From NCBI GenBank assembly GCA_949318235.1, contig OX439132.1:9612338-9676337 (forward strand): DNA of 64,000 bases, written 5' to 3'. The DNA is from Ecdyonurus torrentis. Lineage: Eukaryota > Arthropoda > Insecta > Ephemeroptera > Heptageniidae. Positions 30,275 to 43,116 of this stretch are shown piece by piece. The notes beneath the pieces are model-generated. The model made no database searches, was not told the DNA's origin, and saw only the letters and a list, made by a program, of their open reading frames with translations. Within the stretch, counting starts at the first letter, position 1, and each line of letters starts with the position of its first letter. A program made the position numbers and the translations under genes.

Positions 30275-30314
<40 letters not shown>

Positions 30315-30331
30315 ACTGCCGAAGCAAGTAC
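30216..30331 (-). pseudogene. U6 snRNA retropseudogene, 3'-truncated, A-tailed
   Basis: On the minus strand, 30331 down to 30252 matches the first 80 nt of U6 spliceosomal RNA almost base for base. It includes the 5' stem-loop, the ACAGAGA box (at about RNA position 41-47) and the AGCATGGCCCCTGCGCAAGG region. Right after GACACG the U6 sequence stops. The last roughly 27 nt, with the 3' half of the internal stem-loop and the terminal oligo-U, are replaced by a T and an A-rich tail. There is no clear TATA box about 25 nt upstream, as expected for a pol III U6 gene. Truncation plus an A-tail fits reverse transcription and insertion of a U6 copy by a LINE-type machinery rather than a working gene. 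Confidence 0.85.
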
Positions 30332-30768
30332 CTAGCAAGCAAATAGATACAAAACTTTTTGTTGTTGTTGAAATGATTGAAGTTATATAGCTAATAGTTA
30401 GGGTAGGTTAATTGATAAAAAGTAAAAAGACAAGATATATATTTTTAAAAAAATTTGCTCTTTTTATTTCCTTTTTTTTATCTCACTTTTTTTCTTTGTA
30501 TTTTTTATGAGGTACAAAAAGCACACATCAATAATATTGATTATATTATAACATTATAATCTCGTACATTTATTAATATTTTATATCATTTATTATTCTT
30601 CTTATATTGACACAAATATGAGGACTATTGGTATTAATCATCATGAGCTGAACAATTAATCAATGCAAAAAAAGAAATGGGATCCTTGCAATACTGTTTT
30701 AAGGTGGGGGGCATAGGATCCCATTATATAAGAGTAATGATAGCTGCAGTTAATGATTTTTTTCCTTT

Positions 30769-30801
<33 letters not shown>

Positions 30802-32386
30802 CACAGGACACATCAAATATGGGATAAAATACTTATATATTTTGATATTACATAATTTGATTTTATATTTTCTTTCTAATTTATCAGGATTGGAGGAGAA
30901 GAATAATGCATTTATATTAAACATACATACAGTCACAAATTCTCAATCTAATATACACGTTAAGATGCTTTTTTTTCTTTTTTAATTTTTTTAATGAGCT
31001 ACTTTTTTTTTCAATATTTTGTAATTTTATCATTAATGCTCATTTTTATATGAAAGGTTATATAATTTGCATACATTGAAATAGTATTTTAAATATATGT
31101 AAAATACATATATAGTTAATCTTCATATGAAGCTTATATTATAAATATTGCTGATTTGACAATATAAAAAAAATAAGCTAAAAATTAATAATACTTTTCA
31201 AAGCAGAAAAATTATATAATCATGAAAAAATAATAATAATCGTGTTGACAGAATATTTTTTTTAAAGACTAAATTAAAATTAAACTTAAAACAACGAGAA
31301 AAAAAATGTACAATGAAACATTAAAAATGAAAAAAAAAAATAATAATAATATGCTGCGACGATGATATAGTTATAACTAAAACACGTGCAAGAAAAGAAG
31401 CATATGAGATCATTGGCACCTTATACAATTTGAGCTTAGAAATTTTTTTTTTTGGTGATATAATTACTCAGAAGATATTTAAGATGTTTAATATCTTTAT
31501 CAAAGCCCAATGCCAAGGGAATTATACTTAAATTTACAAAGTTTATTATTTTTTGTTTGTTGTTACATTCATACAGAAAGCATTTGTATTTATATATATA
31601 TATATATATCTATATATAAAAAGGAGGATTTATATATATATTTTTCACATGATTGCTGATCCCTTTTTTTATTATTTAAATAATTTAAAATTAGAGACAT
31701 TTTTTTTATTAATAATTTGTTTTTTTAAAGTTTTATCAGTGCTAGGTTAAAATAACCATAGCCATCACAACTTTGGTGGGCAAATTCTGCCTATCCTGGA
31801 GTATACAAATATATTTTAAATGCTATCCGAAAAACATTTAAAATATATAAGATTCTCCAACCACACTTACTAAATCACTTGATTAACTAAAAAACTGAAT
31901 ATATTTTTATTAATATTTTTTCCATGATTAAATAAAAAAAAATTATATACATATATCCAGAAATTAAGTCGATCAACTTATTTGTTTAATTTTATAATTA
32001 TCTCTTTTCTAATTAAATCCTTCACCTTATTTTGTTTTGTTATCGACCAAAAATAAAACCTTTTTTTTTTTTAAATACAAACTAAATGAAAACTGACTTG
32101 ATTTGAAAGATATTACAAACAATCAAAAGAAATTATTATAATAGAAACAAATTATCTATACAAATTAAACATTCACATATACATATCTCCAAATTATTTT
32201 CTGTTTTTTTTTTATAGAATTATTGTTAGTGACAATATCGCAAAAGTTTTTTTTATATAATATATTATACATACGTTAAATTTTAAGTACAGGTACTACT
32301 TTTAGAACTTGTAGCAGCACAATCATGTGTATTCTTTTTTTGTTTGTTTGTTTAACATTTAAAAATTAATTATATATCTTTTTTTT
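30332..32386. other. Non-coding region downstream of the REDD1-like gene
   Basis: AT-rich, with a poly-T tract at about 30770-30801 and a short hairpin at 30674-30723 (arms AATGGGATCC/GGATCCCATT). No coding exon, tRNA or known RNA was recognised. The stretch close to 32.4 kb lies just past the 3' end of the minus-strand REDD1-like gene. Confidence 0.6.
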
Positions 32387-32734
32387 TTTATTATTTATTT
32401 TGTGTCATGACTTGCTTACTGACAGACACAAATGACTGTCAGAATTGCCTAGCACTCTTGGCTCAGTCTTGGTACTTGAACGCACGCTGCCCATATATTT
32501 ACTATTAATATTTAATATATAGAATTATTATTGTTAATTTGTAATTTGTTTATTTTTAAAAGTTCTATTTAAAGAAACTTCCTGAAAATAAATTTCATAC
32601 CGTGTTATCTCAAATATAGCTGTGCTGTCGGCATGTTTTCATCAGTCGAAATTTCTTCATAGATGTAAAAAATGATGGAAGGAAGAACAAAAAATATATA
32701 TTGTATGAAGTTGACGGGGCAGGCTGGTGTGCAT
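32387..32734 (-). other. 3' untranslated region and poly(A) signals of the REDD1-like gene
   Basis: Between the stop codon (32735-32737) and the AT-rich flank, two AATAAA hexamers occur on the minus strand at 32387-32392 and 32394-32399. They are the nearest plausible poly(A) signals. The exact cleavage site is inferred. Confidence 0.5.
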
Positions 32735-35700
32735 TCACTGCTCTGAATATGAGCGATATAATTTCTTCTTTTCAAGAGTGTACCCTTGACTGATCACTAC
32801 TGTACCACCTCGAGTAAGATTTCTGTTAACAAACAAGAGAAAAAAGAAGATTGATTAATATTTATATTAATTATTATTTATATTGATAATAGAAAACTTG
32901 TCATATATGAATATTCAACTTACTTGATAAACTGAGGAAGTAAAGAATGCCAAGGGCTACTATCTTGTTTAAGAGTCAGGTAAACTTCGAATGTAGACAC
33001 TGTATTTGGATCACATTTGACGGTTCCTATCCGACGTACCTCCTGGTCACTTTCAAAGTTGATGAACAACGTGCAACCACTGTAAATAAAATAATAACAT
33101 ACATTATAGTACAACAATTTTTCAAATTATTAATTTATTTTTCTTAATTGTTTTTTTTTTTTTTTTTTTTTTTACTAAAAATGTGTTAATCTTACCGAAG
33201 TCCACACGGTTCATTTTCAGCAAGACGCAAAACATCTCGAGCTATACGTGGAAGTAGGTTGGCAGGTAAAAGCACTTCACCACAAGCGAGTTGGGCTGAT
33301 TTGGCAGCACGAAGTTCTTCTTCTAAGCGCCGGGCAAGCGCCGCTGTGGCGCCTCCATCCTCCTCGGGTTCATCACCACGATACCCACCTAAAATCACAA
33401 AAAATAATAACAACTCATTAGTAACTAACGTCATAAGCATTCTTATGTATTTATAAACATGTTCAAATTAACGAAAGTGTATTTATTGTATGTATATGTA
33501 TATGCACCCCACATTAGGTGTGAAGTAAAAATATAATGCAACATTTTTTTTTAATTCTTTTACTTGTTATTTTAATTTAATAAAACCGATTCCATTACAG
33601 AGTGAACGTTTATTGTCGCTTGGCGTGATTTTGGAAAGTTCTATGACTGCTAGCATTCACTTATAAAGAGCCGGCCGGGATTAAAAAATTTAACTTCAAT
33701 AGAAAACTCACCACGACAAGTAGAAAAATCCACAGAGATTTTATTTGCTAACACTTCCATTATTGGATTATAAAAATATACTATGATAACAGGAAAAAAA
33801 CAGAAATCAAAACTGAACCGGTAACCGGTGTTTGAACACTAAAATGGAGATTCTCTTTCTCACGACATGCACTCTTCACTCTCTCAACAATTTGTGACCC
33901 CTACATCAGCTGTGAAAAAGTATTTATACCCTTCCCCTCCACCTTCCCCTTCTCCTTAAAAAAACTGCTTTCCCCTACTAAAAATGTTCCTCGGAGCTAC
34001 GTGATTATTATCTGTTCGAAGTTTCGGGAAACATCGTTTTTACTCGGAAATGAGTTTCTTACCGAGTTGTCAGATAGTCAATTAATTATGCGTTTTTTAT
34101 GCATCGAGAAAAATGCATAAATAGATTTATTTTTTCTGATGTAATAATGACATGGGATATCAAATACACTACTTTTATCACAACTGCTTTATTAGAAATT
34201 GTATTGAATTATATAAAAAAATATATATATATTGATATATCGTTTCAGATTGTATATATTATAGTATAGTTTAACAAAAAAGTTGATATTTTATTTCATT
34301 CCGGATTTAAGGATATATTGAATCGGTTTGAAGTAAAGCTCGTGCGCACATTATTATGTAGAGAATTAATATTCTGCTGAGTATGTGCGAGTTTTGGTAT
34401 AGCCGTGGAACCGCGGTAAGGAAAGAAAACTGAGAAAAGTATTATGAACTACGCATCTTTCTGTATAATAATATATGCTTATTTCATGTACGCGCAAATT
34501 AACATTATTAATGATATTACATTTATTACATAAAAAAAATATATATATATAATAAACTGTTAACCGCAGACAACTTATATCGTCTGTTTCTGAATATGTT
34601 GCATCAGTTTTTATTTTCTCATAATATACACGTATATACACTTGCGGCTTTTTTCTTGGCAAACTTTTCAAGCTCCTTGGCCGCACCCTTGTAAAACATT
34701 GTTTTCTTTCAAAGGGCTCTACGCTAAATTTGTTGCAAGGTTTTTCTATCTTGTATTATACATACTATACATATATAATGTTGCGTGCATCCCTATATAC
34801 ATGCGACAATATATAGTATTCCGCGACCCGGCGAGTAAAATATACATTGAAAATTGAAACGATCATATTTATTAATTATTATGTACCGCACAGTATAATT
34901 AATAATATTTTATTTTCATATTATGCAAGCAGTTATATTATGCTTTACTTATTAAATTAACTTATATCTGCTCGGATTTATTATTTATAGAAAATATTTT
35001 AGATTTTATGCTCAACTTTGTGAATGCATTTGTTTAATTATTATTTAAATTTATTTAACAATAGGCCGTCAGAGTAAAAATAATTAAAATACGGTAAATA
35101 ATAATTCACAATATGTATTTTTATTATTAATATTTTTAAATTTCATAAAAAATTATAAATTAAAAAAAAAAATTGCTGCATGCAAATTACCTAAAAATAA
35201 TGTAAAAAATAAATGTAATTTTTTAACTTATAAAATATATCACATAAAATAAAAATTTGACAACTTTTTTTTTTCTTGAACAATAAAATTGCGTCATTAA
35301 TAATTGTTCAAATATTATTTTATATTATTTTGTGACATTGCAAAACTAATAAGACAAAAGTCTTGCTTGAACATTTTTACATATAGCTGCGGTCAGCTGT
35401 CAACACGTATACCAAAAAAAAAAAAAAAAAGCAATAAATTAAAATTCATGGAGTGAATAAATAAATATATATACTTAAAAAAGTGTATGTATTATATAAT
35501 AACAAAAAACATAATTGTGTATGTTTTAATAAAAATTTTCCCCAAAAAATAATTCCGATTATAACCATTGTGAATTAATAAAAGGAAAAAAAATGATACA
35601 GTAAAAAGATCAAGGTAAATTACAAATCCTAATGAATATTATATCGATAGTTTTTTTTTTTTTTTTTTTTTTTTTCAAAAACATTCCCCATAGTAGAAAG

Positions 35701-35945
35701 AAAAGAAGAAGAAAAAAAAAACGAAGACAACTGAAATATTATTTTTGAAACTTACATTCTGCAATTGGTAAAGTCTTGCGATCAGGCAATATCGACTCAA
35801 TGACATCTGTAGATGTTTTCTGTGGTGTCACGGCCGAACTTTGTTGCTGCCAAATATCGGTCAACTTATTGAAAACTCCGTGCAGACGAGTTTCATTATT
35901 TGGAGATTCTTCTAGGAAATGTTCAATCTGATCTCCACTTATCAT
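32735..35945 (-). CDS. chrb/scyl: REDD1/DDIT4-type stress regulator (Scylla/Charybde family)
   Basis: Inhibitor of TORC1 signalling induced by stress in animals (family knowledge: DDIT4/REDD1, Drosophila scylla and charybde). Coding exons on the minus strand are 35945-35756, 33388-33196, 33079-32924 and 32822-32735. All introns are GT-AG and the frame is kept through every junction, giving 208 aa. The C-terminal RTP801_C-type domain spans about residues 105-208. It has the signature LRLAENEPCGLRGCTLFI, then STFEVYLTLK..SSPW, and ends ISQGYTLEKKKLYRSYSEQ, matching the conserved KKKLY end of REDD1. The N-terminal half is acidic, poorly conserved and low in complexity, as is usual for the family. 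An alternative first exon at 33760-33712 gives a 161-aa form. I cannot tell scylla from charybde by eye. The gene diverges from USO1. Confidence 0.9.
33712..33760 (-). CDS. chrb/scyl: Alternative first coding exon of the REDD1-like gene
   Basis: ATG at 33758-33760 opens 16 codons plus one base (MEVLANKISVDFSTCR) and ends in a consensus GTGAGT donor. Its phase matches the acceptor at 33388 exactly, as does that of the distal first exon at 35945-35756. Joined to the three shared exons it gives a 161-aa protein that keeps the whole RTP801_C domain. A TATA box lies upstream, so this is probably an independent promoter and N-terminus. Confidence 0.8.
33761..35755 (-). other. Long first intron of the distal REDD1-like isoform
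   Basis: The sequence between the distal first exon and the proximal one is AT-rich and holds the proximal promoter at its 3' end, a poly-A tract near 35414-35430 and a poly-T near 35650-35675. No further exon is supported. Confidence 0.6.
33921..34030 (-). promoter_or_regulatory. Proximal stress-type promoter of the REDD1-like gene
   Basis: On the minus strand a TATAAATA box sits at 33928-33921, about 160 bp upstream of the proximal ATG, with pyrimidine-rich sequence just upstream of it. Further upstream is an ACGTG core (33999-34003), the core of hypoxia-response elements. Beyond it is a perfect alternating three-unit heat-shock element, GAAGTTTCGGGAA (34018-34030). Known REDD1 and scylla genes respond to hypoxia and other stresses. 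Use of these particular sites is inference. Confidence 0.6.
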
Positions 35946-37306
35946 TTTATATGTAATTTAAATATATATATATATTTTTTTAAAGTATTTATTATAATAT
36001 AATAATATAAAAAGGTAGGAGTATTATATATTTTTATTATAGATCACAAACACTGGAGAGATGTTTTTGCTCAACTGTTGTGACCCTGTGTGAACCGTTG
36101 ACACTCAAATGTTCGCCAAAGTTCACCACTATACATAGGAGCAAGGAGAGTCAGAAAAGAAACAGAGCCTGCGCTCAGAAGACCGGCGAGCGAGCGAGCT
36201 GCCACAAATCGAAAACTGAGGAACAGCTGACTCATGTAACGTGCCGTAACATTGGTTAGCTTTGCGACCAATAATAAAGTTCCTACTTTCTGTAATACAC
36301 TTATTTTGTCTTGGTAACAGCGCAAATTCTAATCAACATTAATTATTACATTTTAAGTATACTCTTTTTTTTGTCTTTATTTGAACGTATTATGACTTAA
36401 TAAGTATCAAAAAGAAAAAGAAAAAAAAATCAGAGGCATCAGATTAAAAAAAAAATACTAAAGTAAAATAAAAATAAAATTTCAATATACACCCGCAATT
36501 CATAATATATATTATATTCTTCTATATAATTTCTAACTTATGGTTTAATGATTTATTAATAAAAAATAAGCTATTATTCATCATCACTAGAAAAAAAATC
36601 AACTGCAGAAAGCAAAAATGTAAAAGTTGAAAATTGTATAAAATTAATAACCACTTAAAAATTAATAAAGTTAGTTTTTTTGTATTGATCGTTTTTTGCG
36701 CTTCTCGAGTTTTATGTTAAAAACTTTCAAACTTTTTACCACACTTTCTTAAGCTTTGAAATAGTTAAGAAACGTTCCACCGTGGCAGCACCGCGTAGAC
36801 ATCAACTTTCGGTTACGGACGGTACGGATAAAACCTGACCTGGAAACCACAAGACCACTGGAAAAAACGGGAAAAACGCACTTGAGAGGATGAGAGATCG
36901 ATTTCCAAAATATACTAATATTCTGACCGAACTTTTATTTCTATGTTGTTGATAATATTACACTGATTCGTGGACCTCTCGAACACAATGAAAAAATAAA
37001 TTATAAAAATTTCTTTTGGGGCTAAAATACTTGGGAATTTCTAGTGTACTTTACGACGTTATACGGTAAATTGGTATATGCATTTTTGTATGGCAAAATA
37101 CAATTCAACTCACAGCTAGTATACAATAATATTATGTGAATTCTCCGCCACTTCGGGTTCTGGCACTTTTTGTCGATCGTGATCAAAATTAGTTTTAAAA
37201 TTATTTGCGCGTTTTGTGATGTCCACCAATCAAATTACGACAAACACTGCGCTTATTTCGTCAGCTGTTGTTTACGTCGTCGTATGCTGACGGGGAGGCA
37301 TTTAAT
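35946..37306. promoter_or_regulatory. Divergent intergenic region between REDD1-like gene and USO1
   Basis: About 1.36 kb separates the distal REDD1-like ATG (minus) from the USO1 ATG (plus). It must hold the distal REDD1-like promoter and 5' leader and the USO1 promoter. A GC-richer stretch at about 36070-36320 has no coding signature and is probably leader or promoter of the minus-strand gene. A second less AT-rich patch at about 36775-36905 and the sequence just before the USO1 ATG are the likely USO1 side. No clear TATA box was assigned. Confidence 0.5.
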
Positions 37307-40250
37307 ATGGATTTCTTTAAAAGTGGACTAAAATCTGTTTTAGGGGCTCCTCAGCCTGGTAATCAGCCCACAGGAGCTGAAACAGTTAGTATTTGTTTAC
37401 ATGAATTTAAAATTTATCAAATTTTAAGTTTACTCACTCTTGTGTGTTTACCATTTTACAAAGTGTCATCGGTATGCATGCATATCCTTTGATTGGAACC
37501 GATACTTTTTCTTTGCAGGAAGTTCTAACCAAATTGTATACATACATATACGGTATTTAAATGACACAAGAAAATTCATTAGTTTTTATTATTATATTCA
37601 TAACATACATATGTACGTACACAGTTCTTTCTCAATTTGCTTGCCACAATGATATTACACACATACATATGTTTGCTAATGTTTTACACTTATTTTTACT
37701 TAAATTTTGTTCTAGGTTGAACGTTTGATTGAGCGAGTTCAATCATCTACATTGCTAGAAGATAGAAGAGATGCATGTCGAGCGCTCAAGGCATTGTCAA
37801 GAACATACAGAGTGGAGGTCGGAGCTCAGGGAATGGACACTCTTTGTCAAGTACTTGAGACTGATCGTAATGACAGTGAAATTGTCGGTTATGCATTGGA
37901 CACACTATGTAATATCATGTCACCAGATGTTTTTGAAGAAGAGGGTAGGTTTAAGTTCATGCAATTTGTTCTAGCTTGGCTTTTTGCTCCGGAGGCCCAT
38001 AATTTTAAAACACTTCTCTGATTTTTGAATTTTTAGCACATACTGTACACTTGTGATTCTGCCATTTAGTAATTCCCCTACTACTACTTTCTACTACTGG
38101 TTTCTTGAGGCTCTCTATAGATTCATAAAATTGCTCTTCAAACAATGACTTGGTGATTAAGACTCACTAACCGTTACCCTCCACGTTATTATTTCCTTGC
38201 CTTTTGCTTTTCTCGGTTGAACTTCATTAATTATACTTTGAATAGAACCACTTTTTTCTGATATATTTTTTTAAAATGTAAAGGTATTAATAATGCTGTT
38301 CGTAAACCCTGTTCTCTGCACCAAAAATGACGATCGCCTATGGTTATTCAAATGGAATGTGCATGTTTTGGTGCAAGAGAACAGGGTTTACAACCAGCAT
38401 TACTGTGAGTGGTACACTATAGCTAAATTTATAAAACACTCATTTAATATTGTATGATGGAGGGCTCTACCTGAGTCTAAGAGGTAACCAAAAGTTGGTC
38501 TGTTAAAGTTATAGGGGTATAATTAGAGTCCTGATGCAATTAATGGCAGTCTAATGTCTTTTAAGGGTTATCTAAGTAGAAAAGGTTAATTCTGGATTAT
38601 TGGGTGTTATGAAATATTGACTTGAGGGCAATTTTGATGCTACTGCATCAAGTCCAATCCTATACCTTGGGTATAGTATTTTGGGTCTTGAAATATATCT
38701 AGTTTTATCTGGAGCACATCGTCGTTGTTCTGCTACATTGGCCAATATCCATTTGACGTTGAGGGAAAAAAAAACATCCAATCGACCCCAGATTTTAGAT
38801 TTTTCCATTTCAGGTCGTTTGCAGTGAAATATATTTTTCAAGTTGAAATATGGTATATCGATGCTTCAGATGCTTCCACGTCAAAATAGAGTATCTGCAC
38901 TTTCCACCAGCGCAGTGCAGATGCTCCTTTCACTGCGCTGGTGGAAAGTGTAGATAATCTATTTTGACGCGGAAGCATCGATTTATATATATTTTTTATT
39001 ATTTCTAATATTTATACTTGACTTCTCTTACAGATCGCTCCAGACTAGGCCAAGATGCACTGGCTGCTGTTGGAGGACAATTCACAGAGATTTTTATTAA
39101 ACAACCGGACAATATTAGCATGGTGCTTGGATTAATGGAGGAGTTTGAATTCCACATCAGATGGCCTGCAGTTAAACTTCTCACTAACATGTTGTCAAGC
39201 AGGTATAACTACAATCAATCTGCTATTCATCAAGTGTACATAACTTGTTGCAGCTCAAAGCAAATGGGTCTTCATTAGGGCTCATTTAGTAATCGTTTTT
39301 TCAAACTCAAACAGTAAAGATTCTTAAGTTTACTTTTTGTTTTATTTTTGTAACAAAATAACAAAGGGAAGAAAATATTTAATACAAAACAAAAATTCCA
39401 TCCTCTATGCAGTAATTTTTTACAAGAACAAAAAAAGGAAGATCCTCAATGCTAAAGGATGAGACATTAGAGCACTCTCTTTGGCCAATGTGACCTGTAA
39501 TTGGGTAGCCATTAAACACCAACAATATGCCATTAATGTTAAGAATGTTATATTTAAAGGTGCTAATGTTAGATACATTTTATTTTCCAGGCCCAAAGAA
39601 ATCCAAGAAATTATCTTAGTAAGCCCAATGGGAGTTTCTAAATTGATGGACCTACTTAGTGATAGTAGAGAAGTAATTAGGAATGATGTAAGTTGGTAAT
39701 AATTAATATAATCATTAAATACATAATAAAGTTTAAATAGAAAACAGAGATAGATTGAGTCAAGTGAGTTGTGCTGGCAGGAACCCTTGCATGAGAGAAT
39801 AATTTTTACCATGGAACAGTTTTGGTGTGGGTTATAAATTATTCTCACGTTCAAAAGTCTGTGTCAGCTAAAGCTATACTCTCTTCCAATCTATCTTGCC
39901 TTTATTTGTCATTCACACAATTTATTATTTTTTCTTCTTTCATGTATGCTGTTAATTAATCTTATTGTGTTTCATTTCAGGCGTTACTGATGCTGATTTT
40001 GCTTACTAAAAATAATGCCAACATTCAGAAGATTGTAGCATTTGAGAATGCATTTGACAGGTTATTTGATGTGATTGTTGAAGAAGGGTGTGCTGATGGA
40101 GGCATTGTTGTTGAGGACTGCTTACTCTTGATGTTAAACCTACTCAGAAATAATACATCCAATCAAAATTTCTTCAAAGAAGGTACATAAAATTTCATTA
40201 AATTTTTTTTTTAAATATGTATCTAATAATTGTTAATATTTCTTATTGTG

Positions 40251-40281
<31 letters not shown>

Positions 40282-40396
40282 TTAACAGACAGTGGTGAGA
40301 GAGAGATTAGAGCTCATTGAATGGAGCTTATCGGTTTAGCGCGCGGGGTGACATGGGGAAAGCTAAGGGTCCCCTAATTTAACATTTTACCTTTAT

Positions 40397-40433
<37 letters not shown>

Positions 40434-43062
40434 ACTACTCCAACAATTCCTGTGAAATTTAAATGAGAAATACTAGACATACTTTTATGTGTTTAAGGCC
40501 ATTTTTAAACTGATAACCTTCATTGAAAAATCAATAAAATGTGAAAATTCTCCAATTTATATAGTTAACTGGGACTTGAGATTCTATGATCTAGTGTGAT
40601 CAGTTAAAATGCTAGGGCATCTGATCCTAAGTCCCAATTAACTAAATAAATAAGAGAACCTTTAATTTTTAATAGTTTTCAATTCAATGTGCTGTAATCT
40701 ATCTCCTATTATTTTCTATGTATAGGCTAATATTAACATCATAATATTATACTATCATCCACAATGATTGTTTCCTCATTTTTAAATGATTGTTAATATT
40801 TCAGGTAGTTATATTCAACGTCTAGCCCCAATGTTTGAACTTCCAGCTGAGGGCTCTGAAGATGGTTGGTCAGCTCAGAAAGTCAGTAATAGCCATTGCA
40901 TGCTTCAGGTAAAATAAAAAAAAAAAAACTGTATATTATATTATTTTTCTTTCATGATTTGTATAATAGGGATCAAAACTATTTTAGTTTGCAGTTGATG
41001 TATAATATGTTAAAAAATTAAAAAGAAATTAAATAATTAAGAATACAGTAGGTAGAGAGATTAGAGTACACTCGCGGAAACCATAATTTTATCATCAAAA
41101 TGGATGCCGCTTTCTAAATAATTCATTCATTTGGCAACGCTGCTCTTACTTGACGATGTATTTTCTACCCTTTTCTTTAGAAAGTGGCATCCTTTTTTAT
41201 GTTAACATTATGGTTTCCGCGATGTACATAAAGTAGGGACTTGGGACTTGGGATCAAATGTCCAAGCGTAGACAAGTGTTAGATATTTCTTGGAAACGTT
41301 TTTAGCAAACATAAATTAAAAATTTCAAGCCTTCATGAAAAAGGTTTCCTCCCCTTCAAAAAATGATTAAAAAAAAAAAAAGAAAGAAAATGTGTCTTTT
41401 TCTATACCACCTGTGACACCTTCTGTGCCTGTCAGCCTTTTGTCTTTGAAATTCAAAAGTTGTCACTTTTTCTGATGCTAGAACAGGGTGAAATAATTGA
41501 AAAGTTGCTTCTAACAGTACAGAATTCATGCAAAAAAAAAAAAAAAAAAAAAAAAAAACTTTCCTGAATGTAAAATTTTTAAAGCATGTATCAAAATTAA
41601 AATTTATTCCCATCATCATTAAAGTATAGAGTTTTTAAGGTGAAAACCCACCATCTAAGTATATTGTGAAAAAATAATTATTATTTTCAGGTTGTTCGAA
41701 CCCTAGTTTCTCCTGGCAACCCTACACAAGTGACAATCTCCTGTCAACGTAACATGAAGAACAGTGGCTTGCTACAAGCTCTGTGTGACATTCTTATGGC
41801 CAGTGGTGTACCAGCTGATGTCTTGACAGAAACCATCAATGCTGTAGCAGAGGTCATCAGAGGGAACCAACAGAATCAAGAAGTCTTTGCCAATGTCATG
41901 GCTCCTTCAAATCCACCTAGGTAAAGATCATGCCTTTCTTTGTTTGTTTTTATTTTTTTCTCCTTGTAATAAAAGTTGCAATAATAAAAAAAAAATAAAA
42001 AAAAAATAAAAAAAAAATAAAAAAAAATCGTCTACCACAATAGAATTTCCATGGAGAGGTCAAAGTCTTGCGTGGCACAGTGCTCTGTTATAAAAAAGCT
42101 CATTTCATAACTAACATAGCTACTAACATAACTTTCATAGTTATGAAATGAACTTTTTTATAACAAAACACTAAGTTGCAACAATGGTTTAAACTCGGTT
42201 TAACTAAACCTGGTTTAACGACTTAACTCGAGTTAATTTTGCACTTTTGGTAAGTTGCAACGAAGTTAAACCAGGTTTAAGCCCAACAATACTTAAACCG
42301 AGGTTGAACCAGGTTTAAATATTTGCAACTTACGGGGGTATGTCACACAAATCTTTGACCACTCCATAGATTTTCTACTGTGGTAAGGCCCTTGCTGGTA
42401 ATTATATCCTTTTCTTTGTTATTGATCTTAACTGCAATGGTCTTTTTCCTTAAATTGATGTAATGAAAGTTAAATAAACTTAATAAACAGTTTAAAATTA
42501 AGTATGCAGTTTCGAGTTTCCTCTCAGGTCACATTAACAATAAGACAAGTCAATTTATTTAAAATTTGAATGTTTTATACTTACAAATTTAACTTTATTT
42601 TTCAGGCCTGCTATTGTGGTTCTACTTATGTCAATGGTGAATGAGAAACAACCTTTCACTTTACGCTGTGCTGTACTTTACTGCTTCCAGTGTTATTTAT
42701 ATAAAAATGAGCAAGGACAAGCTCAAATTGCACAAACATTACTACCTTCAAGTTCAGAACATAGTAAGTTGACGTAAATATATACCTTTTTTAAATACAC
42801 CTTGGATGACTGGAGCACCACCAAGCTTGCTTCAATTATACAGCTGTTCACGAGCTGTTTATACCATTTTCGGTACATTTCCTCCAACTTCATGCAAACC
42901 TTATTTAACAGACCTAAAAATACTTCCAATACCTGCTGTTTTGGCTTATAATTGTTCACTACTTCATTCATTCATTCATTCATTCATTCATTCATTCATT
43001 CATTCATTCATTCATTCATTCATTCATTCATTCATTCATTCATTCATTCATTCATTCATTCA

Positions 43063-43116
<54 letters not shown>

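Noticed and set aside
30252..30331. Functional U6 snRNA gene
   Set aside because: The last quarter of the RNA and the terminal T run are missing, an A-rich tail follows, and no TATA box is seen at the expected place.
36071..36325. 84-aa minus-strand frame near the REDD1-like gene
   Set aside because: Not recognisable as a protein, with no good splice link to the REDD1-like exons; more likely leader or promoter sequence.
39420..39854. 144-aa minus-strand frame over USO1 exon 4
   Set aside because: It is the antisense of a verified USO1 exon plus intron sequence.
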